The notes: generated by a model not told the origin, from the letters alone. 64,000 bases of DNA from Lederbergia galactosidilytica (GCF_017873565.1 NZ_JAGGKH010000011.1:120225-184224), one strand, 5' to 3'. Shown: positions 1 to 10,639, counted from the first letter of the stretch. Numbers and translations are program-made.

Positions 1-3000
1 GAGGATTCGATAGATTAATATGTTGCATTACTGTATGCATGGCTGTTCCAATTTCGGTTGGTGTTAATTGATTTTTTTCCTTCATAAATTTCGGTCGATC
101 GTAAAGCAACTTTTGTTCTCGGGTTACCAATTGAGTGCCGCTTGTCTCATCCTTCATTTCAAAGAGTCTTTTTAGCTCTGTTACCGACTGCTTCGACATT
201 TTTTGTGTCGCAACCATATATGGATACTGCCACTGCAATCTTTTATAAATCATTTCTTTTTCAGAAGAATTAATTGACAGAGGCTCTCCCACCTGTACCT
301 TTGTTAACCATTCTTCATCGCGTGGCTCCTCATCTTGGCCTACATTCGCTAAAGTTTTAGGAGAAATGATATCTATCTCCCACTGTGAAGGATGTTGAAG
401 GTGCTGCGGAGATTTCTCTCCATGAAAACCATCAATCATTTGCTCATGTCGCACAAGCGCTCTACCTACCCAATCTAGATAAGAAGTAGCTGCAGCACGT
501 TCATGGTCCGGAAGTAACCATTCAGTCACCTTTCCTACATTCGACCATTTCTTCACTTCTTTTTCAAAGTTTTTTACACTGCCAATTAAAAATAGTTTTT
601 CCTTTGCTCTTGTCATGGCAACGTATAATATTCTCATTTCTTCCGCTAATAGCTCCATTTTTTTCTTTTTTCTTAAAGCAATTTGAGGAAGTGAAGGATA
701 AGAAATCCGCTTTTCAGGATTTACATATTTACTTGCGAATCCAAATTCTTTATCAAATAAGAAACTACTTTGAATATCTCTCATGTTAAACTTTTTTCCG
801 ATTCCTCCGATAAAGACGACTGGGAATTCTAGTCCCTTACTAGCGTGAATCGTCATAATACGAACAACGTCTTCTTCTTCCCCTAACGTACGGGCTACAC
901 CTAAATCATTTCCTCGCTCTTGCATTCTTTCAATAAACCTTAAAAAGCGAAACAAGCCACGAAAAGAAGTTAATTCATACTGACTGGCTCGGTCATATAG
1001 GACACGAAGGTTTGCTTGCCGTTGTTTTCCACCAGGTAATCCACCGACAAATTCATAAAAGTCAGTATCTCGATATAATTGCCAAATTAATTGTGATAAG
1101 GATCCTTCTCTAGCTAAACTTCTCCATTCTTGTAACTGAGTAAAAAACTCGGATACACGTTGATGAGCTTGTGCATATTTACGATCAGGTAAAGATGTGA
1201 TAAATTGCTTCATAGCTTGATAATAACTTTTATTCCTCGATTGGATACGAATATGAGCAAGTTCTTCTTCGTTTAATCCGATGATCGGTGAGCGGAGAAC
1301 AGCCGCCAGCGGAATATCTTGATCCGGATTGTCTATCACTTTTAGTAAAGACAACATAATAGACACTTCGATTGCTTCAAAATAACCCGTTGATAAATCT
1401 GCATAAACTGGAATCCCCAAGTTTTTGCATTCATCTATAATATCTGGAGCCCAACCGAGTGAACGTACAAGAATGACAATATCTTTATATTTAATTGGTT
1501 TTTCATCTTTAGATTTTAAATTGTAGACTGGTTTTCGCTCATCTACCATCTTCCTAATTTTCTGCGCGATAAGTCGAGCTTCTAATTGGGATTGCTCAAG
1601 TTCTACTAGATTAAAGTCTTCATCGTCTGTTGCTGGATCTTCTCCTTCATCAGACCGATTCACAAGAGCGATTTCCACCGGAAAAGGATCAGCTTCTGAT
1701 TCTGTATAAGCAGATCCCTTCACTAATTCAGCATCTTGGCTATATTCAATTTCTCCAACTGTTGAGCCCATGATTTGTTTAAATATAAAATTAACCCCAT
1801 CAAGAACCTCTCTCCTGCTACGGAAATTCTTAGATAAATCAATCCGTAGACCAGAATCTTTACCTTCAGGAGTAAAGCGCAAATATTTGTCTAGAAAAAG
1901 ATTAGGTTCAGCTAAGCGAAAACGATAGATCGATTGCTTTACATCCCCAACCATAAATAAATTCCCTTCATTCTCTTCTGCGGCTGTCACAAGTCGAAGA
2001 ATTGTTTCTTGAACTAAATTGACATCCTGATATTCATCAACCATAACCTCTTTAAATTGATTACGATAGATGAGGGCGATCTCTGAAGGTGCCGGTACCT
2101 GGCTTTCTTTATTTAATAAAATTTCTAAACAAAGATGCTCTAAATCAGCAAAATCGACAAGCCCTTTCTCTGTCTTTTTTAAAGAATACTGCTTCGCAAA
2201 TATCTTTACTAATTCAATTAAACTTTTTAGAACTCCTTGCATTTCTTTCATATCGTTTATAAAGGAAGCTGGTTTTCTTGAAAAAAGCTCTTTCTTCAAT
2301 TTTTCTAACATATTTTTAGCTTGTTTCCGATATTGATCCGCTTCCTCTATTAATTCAGGATCAAACTCCTCCCCTTTACAAGGCTTGGCCCTTGAAAATT
2401 TCCATTGATTCATAACCTCATAAAGATTTTCCCATCCTTGCAAATAGGCCTCTTCCATTCCTTTTACAATCAAAAGATCATCAAGATAGTTATCCTCTCG
2501 TGGGGAAGGACCACCAGGGAGTTGGGCTATCTCTACCGCGGATTGAAGCATTTCTTTAGCAGCTGCTAACTGAAGCTGGACATCAAATTTTAATGCGCTA
2601 ATAAACGGCAATTCATCAATCGATTGATCATCCGTAATATCATACATATCCACAATTTGATCTAGCCATTGATTAGGCATAGGATGTGAACGTGAGAAAT
2701 CATATAGTTTAAAGACTAATTCTTGTAAAGCATGATCACTACGATCATTTGTAAATGTATCGACAAGGCGAAAAAAAGATTCATTTTCTTCTAAACCATA
2801 TTCATATTCAAATACCTCATCTAACACTTCATCACGCAGGAGGTCAGCCTCCGTCTGATCTGCAATGCGAAATCCTGGGTCAATATCAACTAAATAGTAA
2901 TGACTTCTTACTATGTTTAAGCAAAAAGAATGCAAAGTGGAAAAAGACGCACTATTTAACAGCCCTAATTGCCTGCGTAAATGGGTCGACGCTGGATCTA

Positions 3001-3268
3001 GCTCAATTGCTTTCTCTAAAGCTTCTCCAATCCTATGTCTCATTTCAGCAGCTGCAGCATTGGTAAATGTAACAACCAAAAGCTGATCTACATTAATCGG
3101 ATCATCTTTCGAAACAATTTTCTCAATGATCCGTTCAACAAGAACTGCTGTTTTTCCTGAGCCAGCTGCAGCTGCAACTAAAATATCCTGTCCTTTTGCC
3201 ATAATGGCTTTCCATTGATCATCTGTCCATGTGACAGATTTAGGCTTTATCGGAATGATCGTTTTCAT
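1..3268 (-). CDS. addA: ATP-dependent helicase/nuclease subunit A, 3' end outside window
   Basis: AddA is the helicase-nuclease subunit of the AddAB complex, which processes double-strand breaks for RecA recombination. Reading leftwards from the ATG at 3268 gives an open frame to the window edge, about 1089 codons; the family usually has about 1230, so roughly the last 140 residues (the C-terminal RecB-type nuclease domain) are missing. Visible UvrD/Rep-type motifs: Walker A AAAAGSGKTAVL near residue 35, VTFTNAAAAEM (motif Ia), VDEYQDVN (motif II), VGDVKQSIYRFR (motif III), IHASKGLEFPVVF and YVAMTRAKEKL (motifs V/VI). The start is supported by AAAGGAGG 8 nt upstream, inside the end of addB, so the two genes overlap by 29 nt and are probably translationally coupled. 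Identification is firm. Confidence 0.96.
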   Translation of the reverse strand, partial: MKTIIPIKPKSVTWTDDQWKAIMAKGQDILVAAAAGSGKTAVLVERIIEKIVSKDDPINVDQLLVVTFTNAAAAEMRHRIGEALEKAIELDPASTHLRRQLGLLNSASFSTLHSFCLNIVRSHYYLVDIDPGFRIADQTEADLLRDEVLDEVFEYEYGLEENESFFRLVDTFTNDRSDHALQELVFKLYDFSRSHPMPNQWLDQIVDMYDITDDQSIDELPFISALKFDVQLQLAAAKEMLQSAVEIAQLPGGPSPREDNYLDDLLIVKGMEEAYLQGWENLYEVMNQWKFSRAKPCKGEEFDPELIEEADQYRKQAKNMLEKLKKELFSRKPASFINDMKEMQGVLKSLIELVKIFAKQYSLKKTEKGLVDFADLEHLCLEILLNKESQVPAPSEIALIYRNQFKEVMVDEYQDVNLVQETILRLVTAAEENEGNLFMVGDVKQSIYRFRLAEPNLFLDKYLRFTPEGKDSGLRIDLSKNFRSRREVLDGVNFIFKQIMGSTVGEIEYSQDAELVKGSAYTESEADPFPVEIALVNRSDEGEDPATDDEDFNLVELEQSQLEARLIAQKIRKMVDERKPVYNLKSKDEKPIKYKDIVILVRSLGWAPDIIDECKNLGIPVYADLSTGYFEAIEVSIMLSLLKVIDNPDQDIPLAAVLRSPIIGLNEEELAHIRIQSRNKSYYQAMKQFITSLPDRKYAQAHQRVSEFFTQLQEWRSLAREGSLSQLIWQLYRDTDFYEFVGGLPGGKQRQANLRVLYDRASQYELTSFRGLFRFLRFIERMQERGNDLGVARTLGEEEDVVRIMTIHASKGLEFPVVFIGGIGKKFNMRDIQSSFLFDKEFGFASKYVNPEKRISYPSLPQIALRKKKKMELLAEEMRILYVAMTRAKEKLFLIGSVKNFEKEVKKWSNVGKVTEWLLPDHERAAATSYLDWVGRALVRHEQMIDGFHGEKSPQHLQHPSQWEIDIISPKTLANVGQDEEPRDEEWLTKVQVGEPLSINSSEKEMIYKRLQWQYPYMVATQKMSKQSVTELKRLFEMKDETSGTQLVTREQKLLYDRPKFMKEKNQLTPTEIGTAMHTVMQHINLSNP

Positions 3269-6200
3269 AAGCAGCCTCCTTTATCATTGCCAACGCATTG
3301 TTCACTGACCGTTTAGGAATCAGACGGAAATCATTTTCTTCTTGTGATGGATCAAACTGGCAGACAGGTTTAAATGCACAAAACTGACATGGTGTTTGAT
3401 CATTAAACTTATAAGGGGAAATATCCACTTGCCCTCTCATAATTCGATCACCTGATTCTTTATAAACCCGTCTTACGTATTGTTGCAAGGCAGCGAAATC
3501 TTCCCTGCTTGCAGCACTTGATCGAGAAGTTAAGTGACCATCTTTTTTCAAACCAGCCGGGATTAGATCAGATGTTCCAGATGTTAAGGATGTATCCATC
3601 AACTGAACTACATCTGCCTGTCCAAGAAGCAAACCTTTCATTTTAAATTGTTTTAAAATTTCCTTTTCAACTTGATCTTCTGATAAATTTTGCTCACTCT
3701 CCACCATCGGGTTATGAACATGAAAATAAAGGACACCTGCTGGAGTGGCTTCTGTTCCGATTAATTGTGTTGCATGAGTAATAACAATATCCAAATAGGT
3801 CAGCATTTGCAAAGACAATCCATATAAAACTTCATTTAAATCTAATGCTCTTGCACTAGATTTATAGTCGATCACTCTTAAGTAGAAACCATTTTCATCC
3901 TCCGCTTTGTCGACCCGATCAATTCTCCCTTGAAGCTGCATTTTTGTTCCATTTTTAAGGGTAAAGGTTAATGGAGGTAAATCTTTGAATGGGCCGAAAG
4001 CTAACTCTATCCCAATTGGATCAAATCCACTTGATTTCGCATGTTGACCAAGAATAAATGTAGCTCTGGCAATAATTTTCTCTAATTTTCTTTTTATATA
4101 AAAATACCGATTTGTGCTTAATAATATCTGGTTCAAGAGCTTAGGTGCTAATTGGTTCACGGCCTTTTTCGCTAGTTTTATAGATTCCGAATGATTTAAA
4201 TGCCGCCACTCTATCTGCTGCTGTTTCATTTCATTCGCAATCCATTTTAATGCCGCATGGAATAAATCCCCTATATGGGGGGCTTCCAATCGGAAAACAT
4301 CTCTTTCATGTAATCGAAGTCCATGTGCACTAAAATGCGAAAATGGACATGCATGGAACAACTCCATCCTCGACACACTCGCTAATATTTCCTTTCCATA
4401 TAACTCTTGGCTTGTTTCATCTGTTAATTCTTTTGCCTTATTACTAGAAAATAAGCTAGATAATATGCGTTGTGCTTTTATTTTCCTCTCAGGATGCTCT
4501 ATAAAAAAGTTAAACACATCCCACCAAAAATCAGCAATCGGATAATTTCTTTTCTTCATTTGTAATTGCCTTGATAAATAGGAAATGGCAGTGGTCGGAT
4601 GAGAAACATAAGCTAATTGCTCCTCAAAATCAAGCTCTACTGGTTCATTCACTGCATAGCTTGTATTCATTTCCGGAAATAATCCTTGAATTCTCTTTAA
4701 ATATGGTGAAGGTAGCAATGCTTTTCCCTCTTCAGTTGCAAGTGGATAGGAGATGTATAGTTTTTGGCTTGAAATTGTAAGAGCACGATAAGCGACAAAA
4801 TCTTCATCTAAAGCAAGCTCCTTTCCGCTTGGAGCTAGCTTTATACCCGTTTCTTGCAAACTTGTCCTATCCTCTTCTGAGAAAACACCATCATTTTCAA
4901 AGCCTGTTGGTAAGACACCATCATTCAAACCTGCTATAAAAGCAACTTTTATGTTAGCAAGCCTAGATAACTCCAAATTTGCAATCGAGACCTGATCGAT
5001 TGCAGGCGGGATTAAGGAGAACTTCGCAGCTTCCAATCCTGCGTCCAATATAGCCGTAAATTTTGTAATAGATAAAGACTCATCACCGAGAATTTCTACG
5101 AATTCATCGAGTAATCCCATCACCATATCCCAAGCTTGATCATGTTCTCTAGCGGTATTTAATCTTCCTAACTTCTCAGCTTCTAGACTCCATTCTTCTA
5201 GCTTTCTAGGAATATCTAACTCTTCCAACAAGAGGTATACAGCTTCACATAATTCCCGTCCATTTTTTGCCTTTTTTAATCGTTTCGCTAATGTCTGTAT
5301 TGGGGCAACTACAAGCTGGCGCGAGAGATTTAATTCTTCCTCTAGCTCCCTTTCCCCTTCTGTTTGCGGTAAACCTTCCATCTCTAGACCGGCATAACGT
5401 TTATATATCCATTTCTGCGAATTTGTCCATAGCTCTCCTTTTATTCCATTGGCAAGACAATAATTTTCCAGTCTATCCATTTTCTCTCTTAATGTTGAGA
5501 GGTTTTCATTTAAGGGGAATAAAAGATCTGTTTTCACCATTCGAAAAACAGATTCATATCGCCATTGATTACTAATCACTTCAAGAGCACTACGAATAAA
5601 TTCAATCAAGGGATGATTGAGCATCGTTCGTTTTTGGTCTAGAAAAAAAGGAATATCATAATCGTAGAAAACAGTTTCTAACATTTCCTGATATTCATGT
5701 TCATTTCTCAGCAGAATGGCGATATCTTTATACCTATATCCTTCCTCCATTACAAGTCGACGAATCTCCCTAGCCATTCCTTCTATCTCAGCTCGACGAT
5801 TAGAGGCGATTTTTAATTCAATCGCCGGAGGTTTAGAGTATGTTTGAAAGGGTCTTTTTTCAAACTGTGACTGAAGATGTTCTAGGCTTTCTTCTTCAAA
5901 TCTGCTTGTATGATATAAAAAGACATCATCCTCTATTTCTACATGATTAGAGCGTGTTAGCTCGAACAATCGAGAATAAGTTTCGCCAGTCGTTCTAAAC
6001 AAATACAAATCATCTGGCATTGTTCCATATTTAAATGGGCGATCAAGTACTAAAGCGATAGAAACTCTTTTACAATGCTTCATCAATTCCTCGATAACCC
6101 GATATTCTTGAGGGGTAAAACTATGGAATCCGTCTATATAGATTTCCGCTTCTTTTAGATAGCTTGAATCTTTTATGGATTCCGCTAGCAAATCTAGATA

Positions 6201-6749
6201 ATCATTTGTGCCTACATGCTTTCCTTCCAAGCCTTGGATAAATTTACTATATAAAAGTTCCAAATCATGTAATTTATCTGCAAGCACTCGTGTTGAAGCT
6301 CCGAATGCTAAATCCGCCTTCTTTTCAGCCAATTCCTCGGGCTTAATACAATAATGTTGGAATTCAGTTAATACCGTTTCAATTTGTTGAATAAAACCTG
6401 TTTTATCAGAAGCTTTTTTAAATAGCTTTAGTTCCTCTTTATGTTCTTCAATAATTTTACGAATCAACATATTCATACCGGTACTGGTAATCCGGTTCCG
6501 TCCCGCTCCACCTGTTTCCTGTAAAATCCGCCAGGCAAGCCTTGTTAGACTATACACTTGAGCTCGAATCATCCCAGGAATACCCGATGTATGGATGAGT
6601 TCATATTCCGACAAAAAAGTCATTTGTTCGGGAACAATATACAAAATTGGATGACCAGTTGGTTCATTTACCAATTTCTCCTTTATTTCCTCTAAAAACA
6701 TAGTTGTTTTACCTGTTCCTGAACGTCCAATCACGAATCGAAAAGACAT
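3240..6749 (-). CDS. addB: ATP-dependent helicase/deoxyribonuclease subunit B
   Basis: AddB is the second subunit of AddAB. The 1169-residue product is the normal family length. It begins with a Walker A motif, GRSGTGKTT at residues 8-16. The C-terminal part carries the RecB-like nuclease core (GRIDRVDK, VIDYKSS) and the cysteines expected for the iron-sulfur cluster that staples this domain: one in ELFHACPFSH and three in CQFCAFKPVC near the C-terminus. The start ATG at 6749 has AAAGGAG 10 nt upstream. It is first in an addB-addA operon, with addA beginning inside its last codons. In B. subtilis addAB is ComK-activated; I did not find a clear ComK box pair here. Confidence 0.97.
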   Translation of the reverse strand: MSFRFVIGRSGTGKTTMFLEEIKEKLVNEPTGHPILYIVPEQMTFLSEYELIHTSGIPGMIRAQVYSLTRLAWRILQETGGAGRNRITSTGMNMLIRKIIEEHKEELKLFKKASDKTGFIQQIETVLTEFQHYCIKPEELAEKKADLAFGASTRVLADKLHDLELLYSKFIQGLEGKHVGTNDYLDLLAESIKDSSYLKEAEIYIDGFHSFTPQEYRVIEELMKHCKRVSIALVLDRPFKYGTMPDDLYLFRTTGETYSRLFELTRSNHVEIEDDVFLYHTSRFEEESLEHLQSQFEKRPFQTYSKPPAIELKIASNRRAEIEGMAREIRRLVMEEGYRYKDIAILLRNEHEYQEMLETVFYDYDIPFFLDQKRTMLNHPLIEFIRSALEVISNQWRYESVFRMVKTDLLFPLNENLSTLREKMDRLENYCLANGIKGELWTNSQKWIYKRYAGLEMEGLPQTEGERELEEELNLSRQLVVAPIQTLAKRLKKAKNGRELCEAVYLLLEELDIPRKLEEWSLEAEKLGRLNTAREHDQAWDMVMGLLDEFVEILGDESLSITKFTAILDAGLEAAKFSLIPPAIDQVSIANLELSRLANIKVAFIAGLNDGVLPTGFENDGVFSEEDRTSLQETGIKLAPSGKELALDEDFVAYRALTISSQKLYISYPLATEEGKALLPSPYLKRIQGLFPEMNTSYAVNEPVELDFEEQLAYVSHPTTAISYLSRQLQMKKRNYPIADFWWDVFNFFIEHPERKIKAQRILSSLFSSNKAKELTDETSQELYGKEILASVSRMELFHACPFSHFSAHGLRLHERDVFRLEAPHIGDLFHAALKWIANEMKQQQIEWRHLNHSESIKLAKKAVNQLAPKLLNQILLSTNRYFYIKRKLEKIIARATFILGQHAKSSGFDPIGIELAFGPFKDLPPLTFTLKNGTKMQLQGRIDRVDKAEDENGFYLRVIDYKSSARALDLNEVLYGLSLQMLTYLDIVITHATQLIGTEATPAGVLYFHVHNPMVESEQNLSEDQVEKEILKQFKMKGLLLGQADVVQLMDTSLTSGTSDLIPAGLKKDGHLTSRSSAASREDFAALQQYVRRVYKESGDRIMRGQVDISPYKFNDQTPCQFCAFKPVCQFDPSQEENDFRLIPKRSVNNALAMIKEAAYENDHSDKA

Positions 6750-6799
6750 CTATTCCCAACTCCTTTAGCTATGGAGGGTATATTCATTTTAATACTTTT

Positions 6800-6808
6800 A
6801 TTATATCA
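6800..6808 (-). promoter_or_regulatory. Extended -10 promoter element of addBA
   Basis: On the minus strand the sequence reads TGATATAAT, a perfect extended -10 (TGnTATAAT), about 50 nt upstream of the addB start. No strong -35 hexamer is visible; a TTCTTT lies about 15 bp further upstream. A vegetative sigma-A promoter is the simplest reading. Confidence 0.5.
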
Positions 6809-6841
6809 TAAACCACCTATAAAGAACGTATATTCCTATTG

Positions 6842-6884
6842 AAAAAGGTTGTCTAGTAAGGAGATTCCTTTGTACTAGACAACC
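6842..6884 (-). terminator. Rho-independent terminator, minus strand
   Basis: A perfect 12-bp inverted repeat (GGTTGTCTAGTA against TACTAGACAACC) with a 14-nt loop is followed on the minus strand by TTTTTC. It would stop transcription coming from the TVP38 gene before addB. It lies about 250 nt past that gene's stop codon, so the TVP38 transcript would carry a long 3' tail (6885-7133) in which I see nothing else. Confidence 0.75.
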
Positions 6885-7133
6885 CTCTTTATTTGTTACA
6901 ACATGACGACTCCTAAAGCAATACGACTCCTGCCGCTTTGTCTGCTTTGAGGCAATTCCCTTTAATTTAGGTTTTTTTCAATGGAGTATTGACTATAAAT
7001 AATAAAGTTCCGCTAATTATATAGGTTTTCAGTACCCACATAAGTCATTCTTTTTCATCCTTTTATCGATCCTTCTCTAGATTTCTACACAATAATCTGA
7101 ATACCCCAAATATGTATATCACTTTTTTCGTTT

Positions 7134-7742
7134 TTATCCTCGCTCTTGTACTTTATCTTCAATTTTACTTTCAATTTGCTTTCCGATGAACCAAAGGATT
7201 GTAATAATCACAAGCACAATGGCCGTCCGTACAGGTTGCTTAATTAATGAAATTATATCATATCCAATAAAACTTAATGTGAAAATCATAACTGCTTTTC
7301 CACCGATAACAGCGATCATATATTGATAAATACTAATTTTCGATATCCCAGCTACAATATTCACCACAGCTGAGGGAGTAAACGGAAAACATAGTAAGAG
7401 AAACAAGGGGCCAAATCCCTTTTTTTCCAACCAGTTTGTTAAACTTTGGATTTTTTTTCGTTTTAACAAAAAGTGAAATATGCGCGTATCTCCATACCTA
7501 CGAACAAGCAGAAAAACGAGCAGTGCACCTACCGAAGCCCCTATCCAAGAGTACAGAAATCCCAATCCAAGCCCAAAAGCGTTTGCGTTGGCTAATACAA
7601 AAAGAAACAAAGGCAAAAAGGGAAGAAAAGCTTCAAGCAATGGCAATAAAATTCCCGGTAATGGTCCAAATGAGCGATATTGGTCAATCAAATCCGTAAT
7701 ATTTTCCAATGTAAACCAGTCTTTAAACGAATGAAAGTCCAT
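7134..7742 (-). CDS. TVP38/TMEM64 (DedA-like) membrane protein, YhjE-type
   Basis: A 202-residue integral membrane protein with about five hydrophobic segments. The central part (FGPLFLLLCFPFTPSAVVN, then AGISKI) matches the conserved core of the TVP38/TMEM64 (SNARE-associated) family, which contains the re-entrant, lipid-transport-like fold also found in DedA proteins. B. subtilis has a similar gene, yhjE, near addBA, which fits the position here. Substrate and role are unknown; DedA-superfamily members are linked to phospholipid flipping and membrane homeostasis. The start ATG at 7742 has only a weak AGGA ribosome site. The C-terminus (IESKIEDKVQERG) is charged and cytosolic in appearance. 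Monocistronic. Confidence 0.8.
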   Translation of the reverse strand: MDFHSFKDWFTLENITDLIDQYRSFGPLPGILLPLLEAFLPFLPLFLFVLANANAFGLGLGFLYSWIGASVGALLVFLLVRRYGDTRIFHFLLKRKKIQSLTNWLEKKGFGPLFLLLCFPFTPSAVVNIVAGISKISIYQYMIAVIGGKAVMIFTLSFIGYDIISLIKQPVRTAIVLVIITILWFIGKQIESKIEDKVQERG

Positions 7743-8029
7743 AATTTGTTATTCCTCGATCCATTATGCAAGATATTCTACTAAAAATTATATCATAAAC
7801 AGATTTTCCTTTATCTATTTTTAGTATACCTTTCACAAAATCGGCTAAACTTTTCTTTATATGTTTATTAAGAATTCTCCACTCGAAAATTAACTAATCC
7901 ATTATAATCTCTAATAGGAACACCGAGGATCATACATCCTCCTGACCTTTCCACAAGTTAAGTTCCCTTGAACCTTTAATTCCCCATTTGCTATTGTCAA
8001 ATTCATTAACTTTGAATTAAGCCACACTA
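7743..8029. other. Intergenic region, no gene recognised
   Basis: AT-rich spacer between two minus-strand genes. A short minus-strand frame near 7940-7870 contains a stretch resembling GVPIRDYNGLV, but it is tiny, starts at a GTG and lacks a good ribosome site, so I do not call it a gene. No convincing terminator for the peptidase gene is visible. Confidence 0.4.
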
Positions 8030-10021
8030 TCAGTTACTAGATAAATATTCCCCAAACCAATCGCGAATATATTCCAATCGTTTGATTCGGAAGTCTGGTT
8101 TTCCACTGCGAGATAATTCATGATTAGAGTCAGGAAAACGAATAAATCTTGTCTCCTTGCCATTCCTCTTTAATGCTATGAATAACTGCTCTCCTTGCTC
8201 AATTGGACAGCGATAATCCTGTTCACTATGTAATATTAATAGTGGGGTTTTTATCCGGTTCACATATTTGAGTGGAGAATGGTCCCATAGTTTTTCTATG
8301 TTCTTTAAATCAGCTAAGATTTGCCACTCAGTAAAGTAGTAGCCTATGTCACTAACACCATAGAAACTAATCCAATTACAAATCGATCTCTGCGTAACGG
8401 CTGCTTTAAAACGATCTGTATGCCCAACAATCCAATTGGTCATGAATCCACCATAACTACCTCCTGTTACTCCAAGTCTCTCTTGGTCAATATACGGATA
8501 GGAACGAAGCGCAAAATCCATAGCTGCCATTAAATCCTTATAATCTCCTCCACCATAATCGCCCCGAACAGCGTTGACAAATTCTTGACCATATCCATGA
8601 CTTCCTCGAGGATTGACATATATCACAGCATAGCCTTCAGCCGTCAGAGTTTGAAATTCATGAAAATAGGTATTTCCATACATTGCATGAGGGCCACCGT
8701 GTATTTCGAGAATTGTCGGATATTTTTCTCCTTCTTGATAATCGACAGGTTTCATGATCCAACCATGGACTGTCCAACCATCTTCTCCTTTAAAATCAAT
8801 CTTCTCAGGACAAGATAATACTCTATTAGCTAAAAACTCTGTATTTATTGTTGTTAGTCTCTCTTTCTTGCCAGTCTGCAAATGAACATAATATAGATCA
8901 CTTGGCTCAACTGGTCCACTAATACAAGCAAGCGCAGACTCGTTCTTAGGATTAAGGGAAAAGCCATATACATGTTCATTATTATTGAGTGCCGGATATA
9001 TTTCTCCAAAAACATTACCAAAATAGATCATCGTGTTCCCATGATCCGTTACTTGGAAATAAAAACTTTGACTATCATTCAACCATTGCACTCGCGGCGA
9101 TACTACACCTTGTAGGAAATCACCCACAATAAAATCGCCAATTGGTGCGTCAAGAGCTTCAGTAAGACAGGTTTTTATTCCTTTCTCTACATCATACATC
9201 CATAATTTTGCTTGGGTTGCATTTTCATATTCCCGTTCGCTTCCTATATAAGCTAAATAGTGGCTATTAGGCGACCATGAAGTATGAGAAAAGCCTCCGA
9301 TTCCCTCTGTTATATTTTTCGTTTGTTTCGTTACCGGTTCTAGTAGAAAGATATCATTTACAAATGAAAAATCAGTGTCTTCCGTTGTATTAGCTGTATA
9401 GGATATGTATTTTCCATCCGGTGACCACGTTTCTAAATGACAATCGTATTTTTCGTTTGTTAATTGTTCCAATTTATTTTGTTCCAAATCGAAAACAGCA
9501 ATCTGAGTAACTAATTCCAGATCAAGGAATCCACCTGAGTCCGATTTATATTTCATTTTATCAACGATAAGTGGTTTCGTATCTTTTGCTTTTTCTTTTT
9601 CGGGACACTCCTCAACCGTTTCATTTTGTCTAATTTTTGTTGAAAAAGCTATTTTTTTACCACATGGAGACCAAACCGGAGTTGATGCCCCATTTTTAGA
9701 AAAAGTAATTTGTCTTGCCTCACCGCCATTTTTAGACATTATGTAGATCTGTGATTGACCATTTCTGGTGGAAACAAAAGCGATTTGGTTTCCATCGGGG
9801 GACCAAACTGGTGATGAAGTTTTCTCTTTACCAAAAGTCCATTGTATCGGTTTCTTTTCGTCTAAATTCATGTAAAAAAGATTGGAAATATAATCATCTG
9901 TTTCCTTCTCTATATAGGTCTCAATATAGATCATCTCTTCCCCATTTGGCGATAGTTGGGGATCTGAAACTGTTTTTAGTTCATATAAATCATTTGGTTT
10001 GATTCCCTGTTTTCCTGCCAT
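8030..10021 (-). CDS. yuxL: S9 family prolyl oligopeptidase / acylaminoacyl-peptidase-like, YuxL-type
   Basis: A cytosolic serine peptidase of the prolyl-oligopeptidase clan, likely cleaving short or N-acylated peptides. The N-terminal two thirds form a WD40-like beta-propeller with repeated PVWSPDG, PVWSPCG, ETWSPDG and TSWSPNS blades. The C-terminal alpha/beta-hydrolase domain has the nucleophile in GGSYGGF (about Ser522), the acid in SEQDYRCP (about Asp602) and the base in DSNHELS (about His634), so the triad is intact. A GTG at 10030 would add three residues, but the AGGAGG sits only 2-5 nt from it; the ATG at 10021, 8 nt from GGAGG, is preferred, giving 663 residues. No signal peptide. 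Monocistronic. Confidence 0.88.
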   Translation of the reverse strand: MAGKQGIKPNDLYELKTVSDPQLSPNGEEMIYIETYIEKETDDYISNLFYMNLDEKKPIQWTFGKEKTSSPVWSPDGNQIAFVSTRNGQSQIYIMSKNGGEARQITFSKNGASTPVWSPCGKKIAFSTKIRQNETVEECPEKEKAKDTKPLIVDKMKYKSDSGGFLDLELVTQIAVFDLEQNKLEQLTNEKYDCHLETWSPDGKYISYTANTTEDTDFSFVNDIFLLEPVTKQTKNITEGIGGFSHTSWSPNSHYLAYIGSEREYENATQAKLWMYDVEKGIKTCLTEALDAPIGDFIVGDFLQGVVSPRVQWLNDSQSFYFQVTDHGNTMIYFGNVFGEIYPALNNNEHVYGFSLNPKNESALACISGPVEPSDLYYVHLQTGKKERLTTINTEFLANRVLSCPEKIDFKGEDGWTVHGWIMKPVDYQEGEKYPTILEIHGGPHAMYGNTYFHEFQTLTAEGYAVIYVNPRGSHGYGQEFVNAVRGDYGGGDYKDLMAAMDFALRSYPYIDQERLGVTGGSYGGFMTNWIVGHTDRFKAAVTQRSICNWISFYGVSDIGYYFTEWQILADLKNIEKLWDHSPLKYVNRIKTPLLILHSEQDYRCPIEQGEQLFIALKRNGKETRFIRFPDSNHELSRSGKPDFRIKRLEYIRDWFGEYLSSN

Positions 10022-10150
10022 ATAATTCACTCCTCCTCATAATAAGTCCCTCTCCCCTATCTTTTGTCATAATTTGCTACTTGTCAAATGATACATCGCT
10101 GTGTAAAATAAAAAACAGAACAAATGTTCGTTTTAAGGAGAATGAATTTT

Positions 10151-10504
10151 ATGACGAGAATTCCAATTAACGATTTAGAGATCATTGAGCAAGCTATTTA
10201 TTTGCCCATTTTACTTACGATTCTACAGCGTGATCTACAATTAGTTGAAAGAACACCATTCAAACTAGGAAACCCCTATATAAACCTTATTGAAGAAACA
10301 ATCGCAACGATTCAAAGAGATTTATCTAAAGTAAAATATTATATGCAACAACATAAAATTAAAGTTCAGCGTTTAAAATCGGATGATGCCTTTACAATGT
10401 ATTGCTTTTTTTACAAGGGGTACGAGGAATTACATAACTACTTTAATCCAAAATTGCGGCATAAAACCGAAGAGTTATTAGAGGCATATTTAAAGAAAAA
10501 ATAG
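10151..10504 (+). CDS. Small conserved Bacillaceae protein of unknown function
   Basis: A 117-residue, largely helical, soluble protein with basic and acidic residues alternating; no membrane segment and no catalytic motif I recognise. The stretch CFFYKGYEELHNYFNPKLRHK near the C-terminus looks like the conserved signature of a Bacillus-specific hypothetical family, but I cannot name it. The start is chosen at 10151, 12 nt after AAGGAG; ATG codons at 10142 and 10124 lie too close to or before that site. Transcribed divergently from the S9 peptidase. It shows normal codon use, so it is probably a real gene rather than a chance frame. Confidence 0.75.
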   Translation: MTRIPINDLEIIEQAIYLPILLTILQRDLQLVERTPFKLGNPYINLIEETIATIQRDLSKVKYYMQQHKIKVQRLKSDDAFTMYCFFYKGYEELHNYFNPKLRHKTEELLEAYLKKK

Positions 10505-10639
10505 GATTGAGGTTTTGATTCAATTTCAGCAGACATTTAAAGACTTTTTATGTGAAGATTATGAAATAAAAACCTTTAGCCAACAAGTCTATGATTTGGA
10601 CAACATAACAAACTGATCATTATTAGAAGTATTCAATAA

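Noticed and set aside
7870..7945. Short minus-strand frame with GVPIRDYNGLV-like sequence
   Set aside because: About 25 codons with a GTG start and no good ribosome site; too short to separate from chance.
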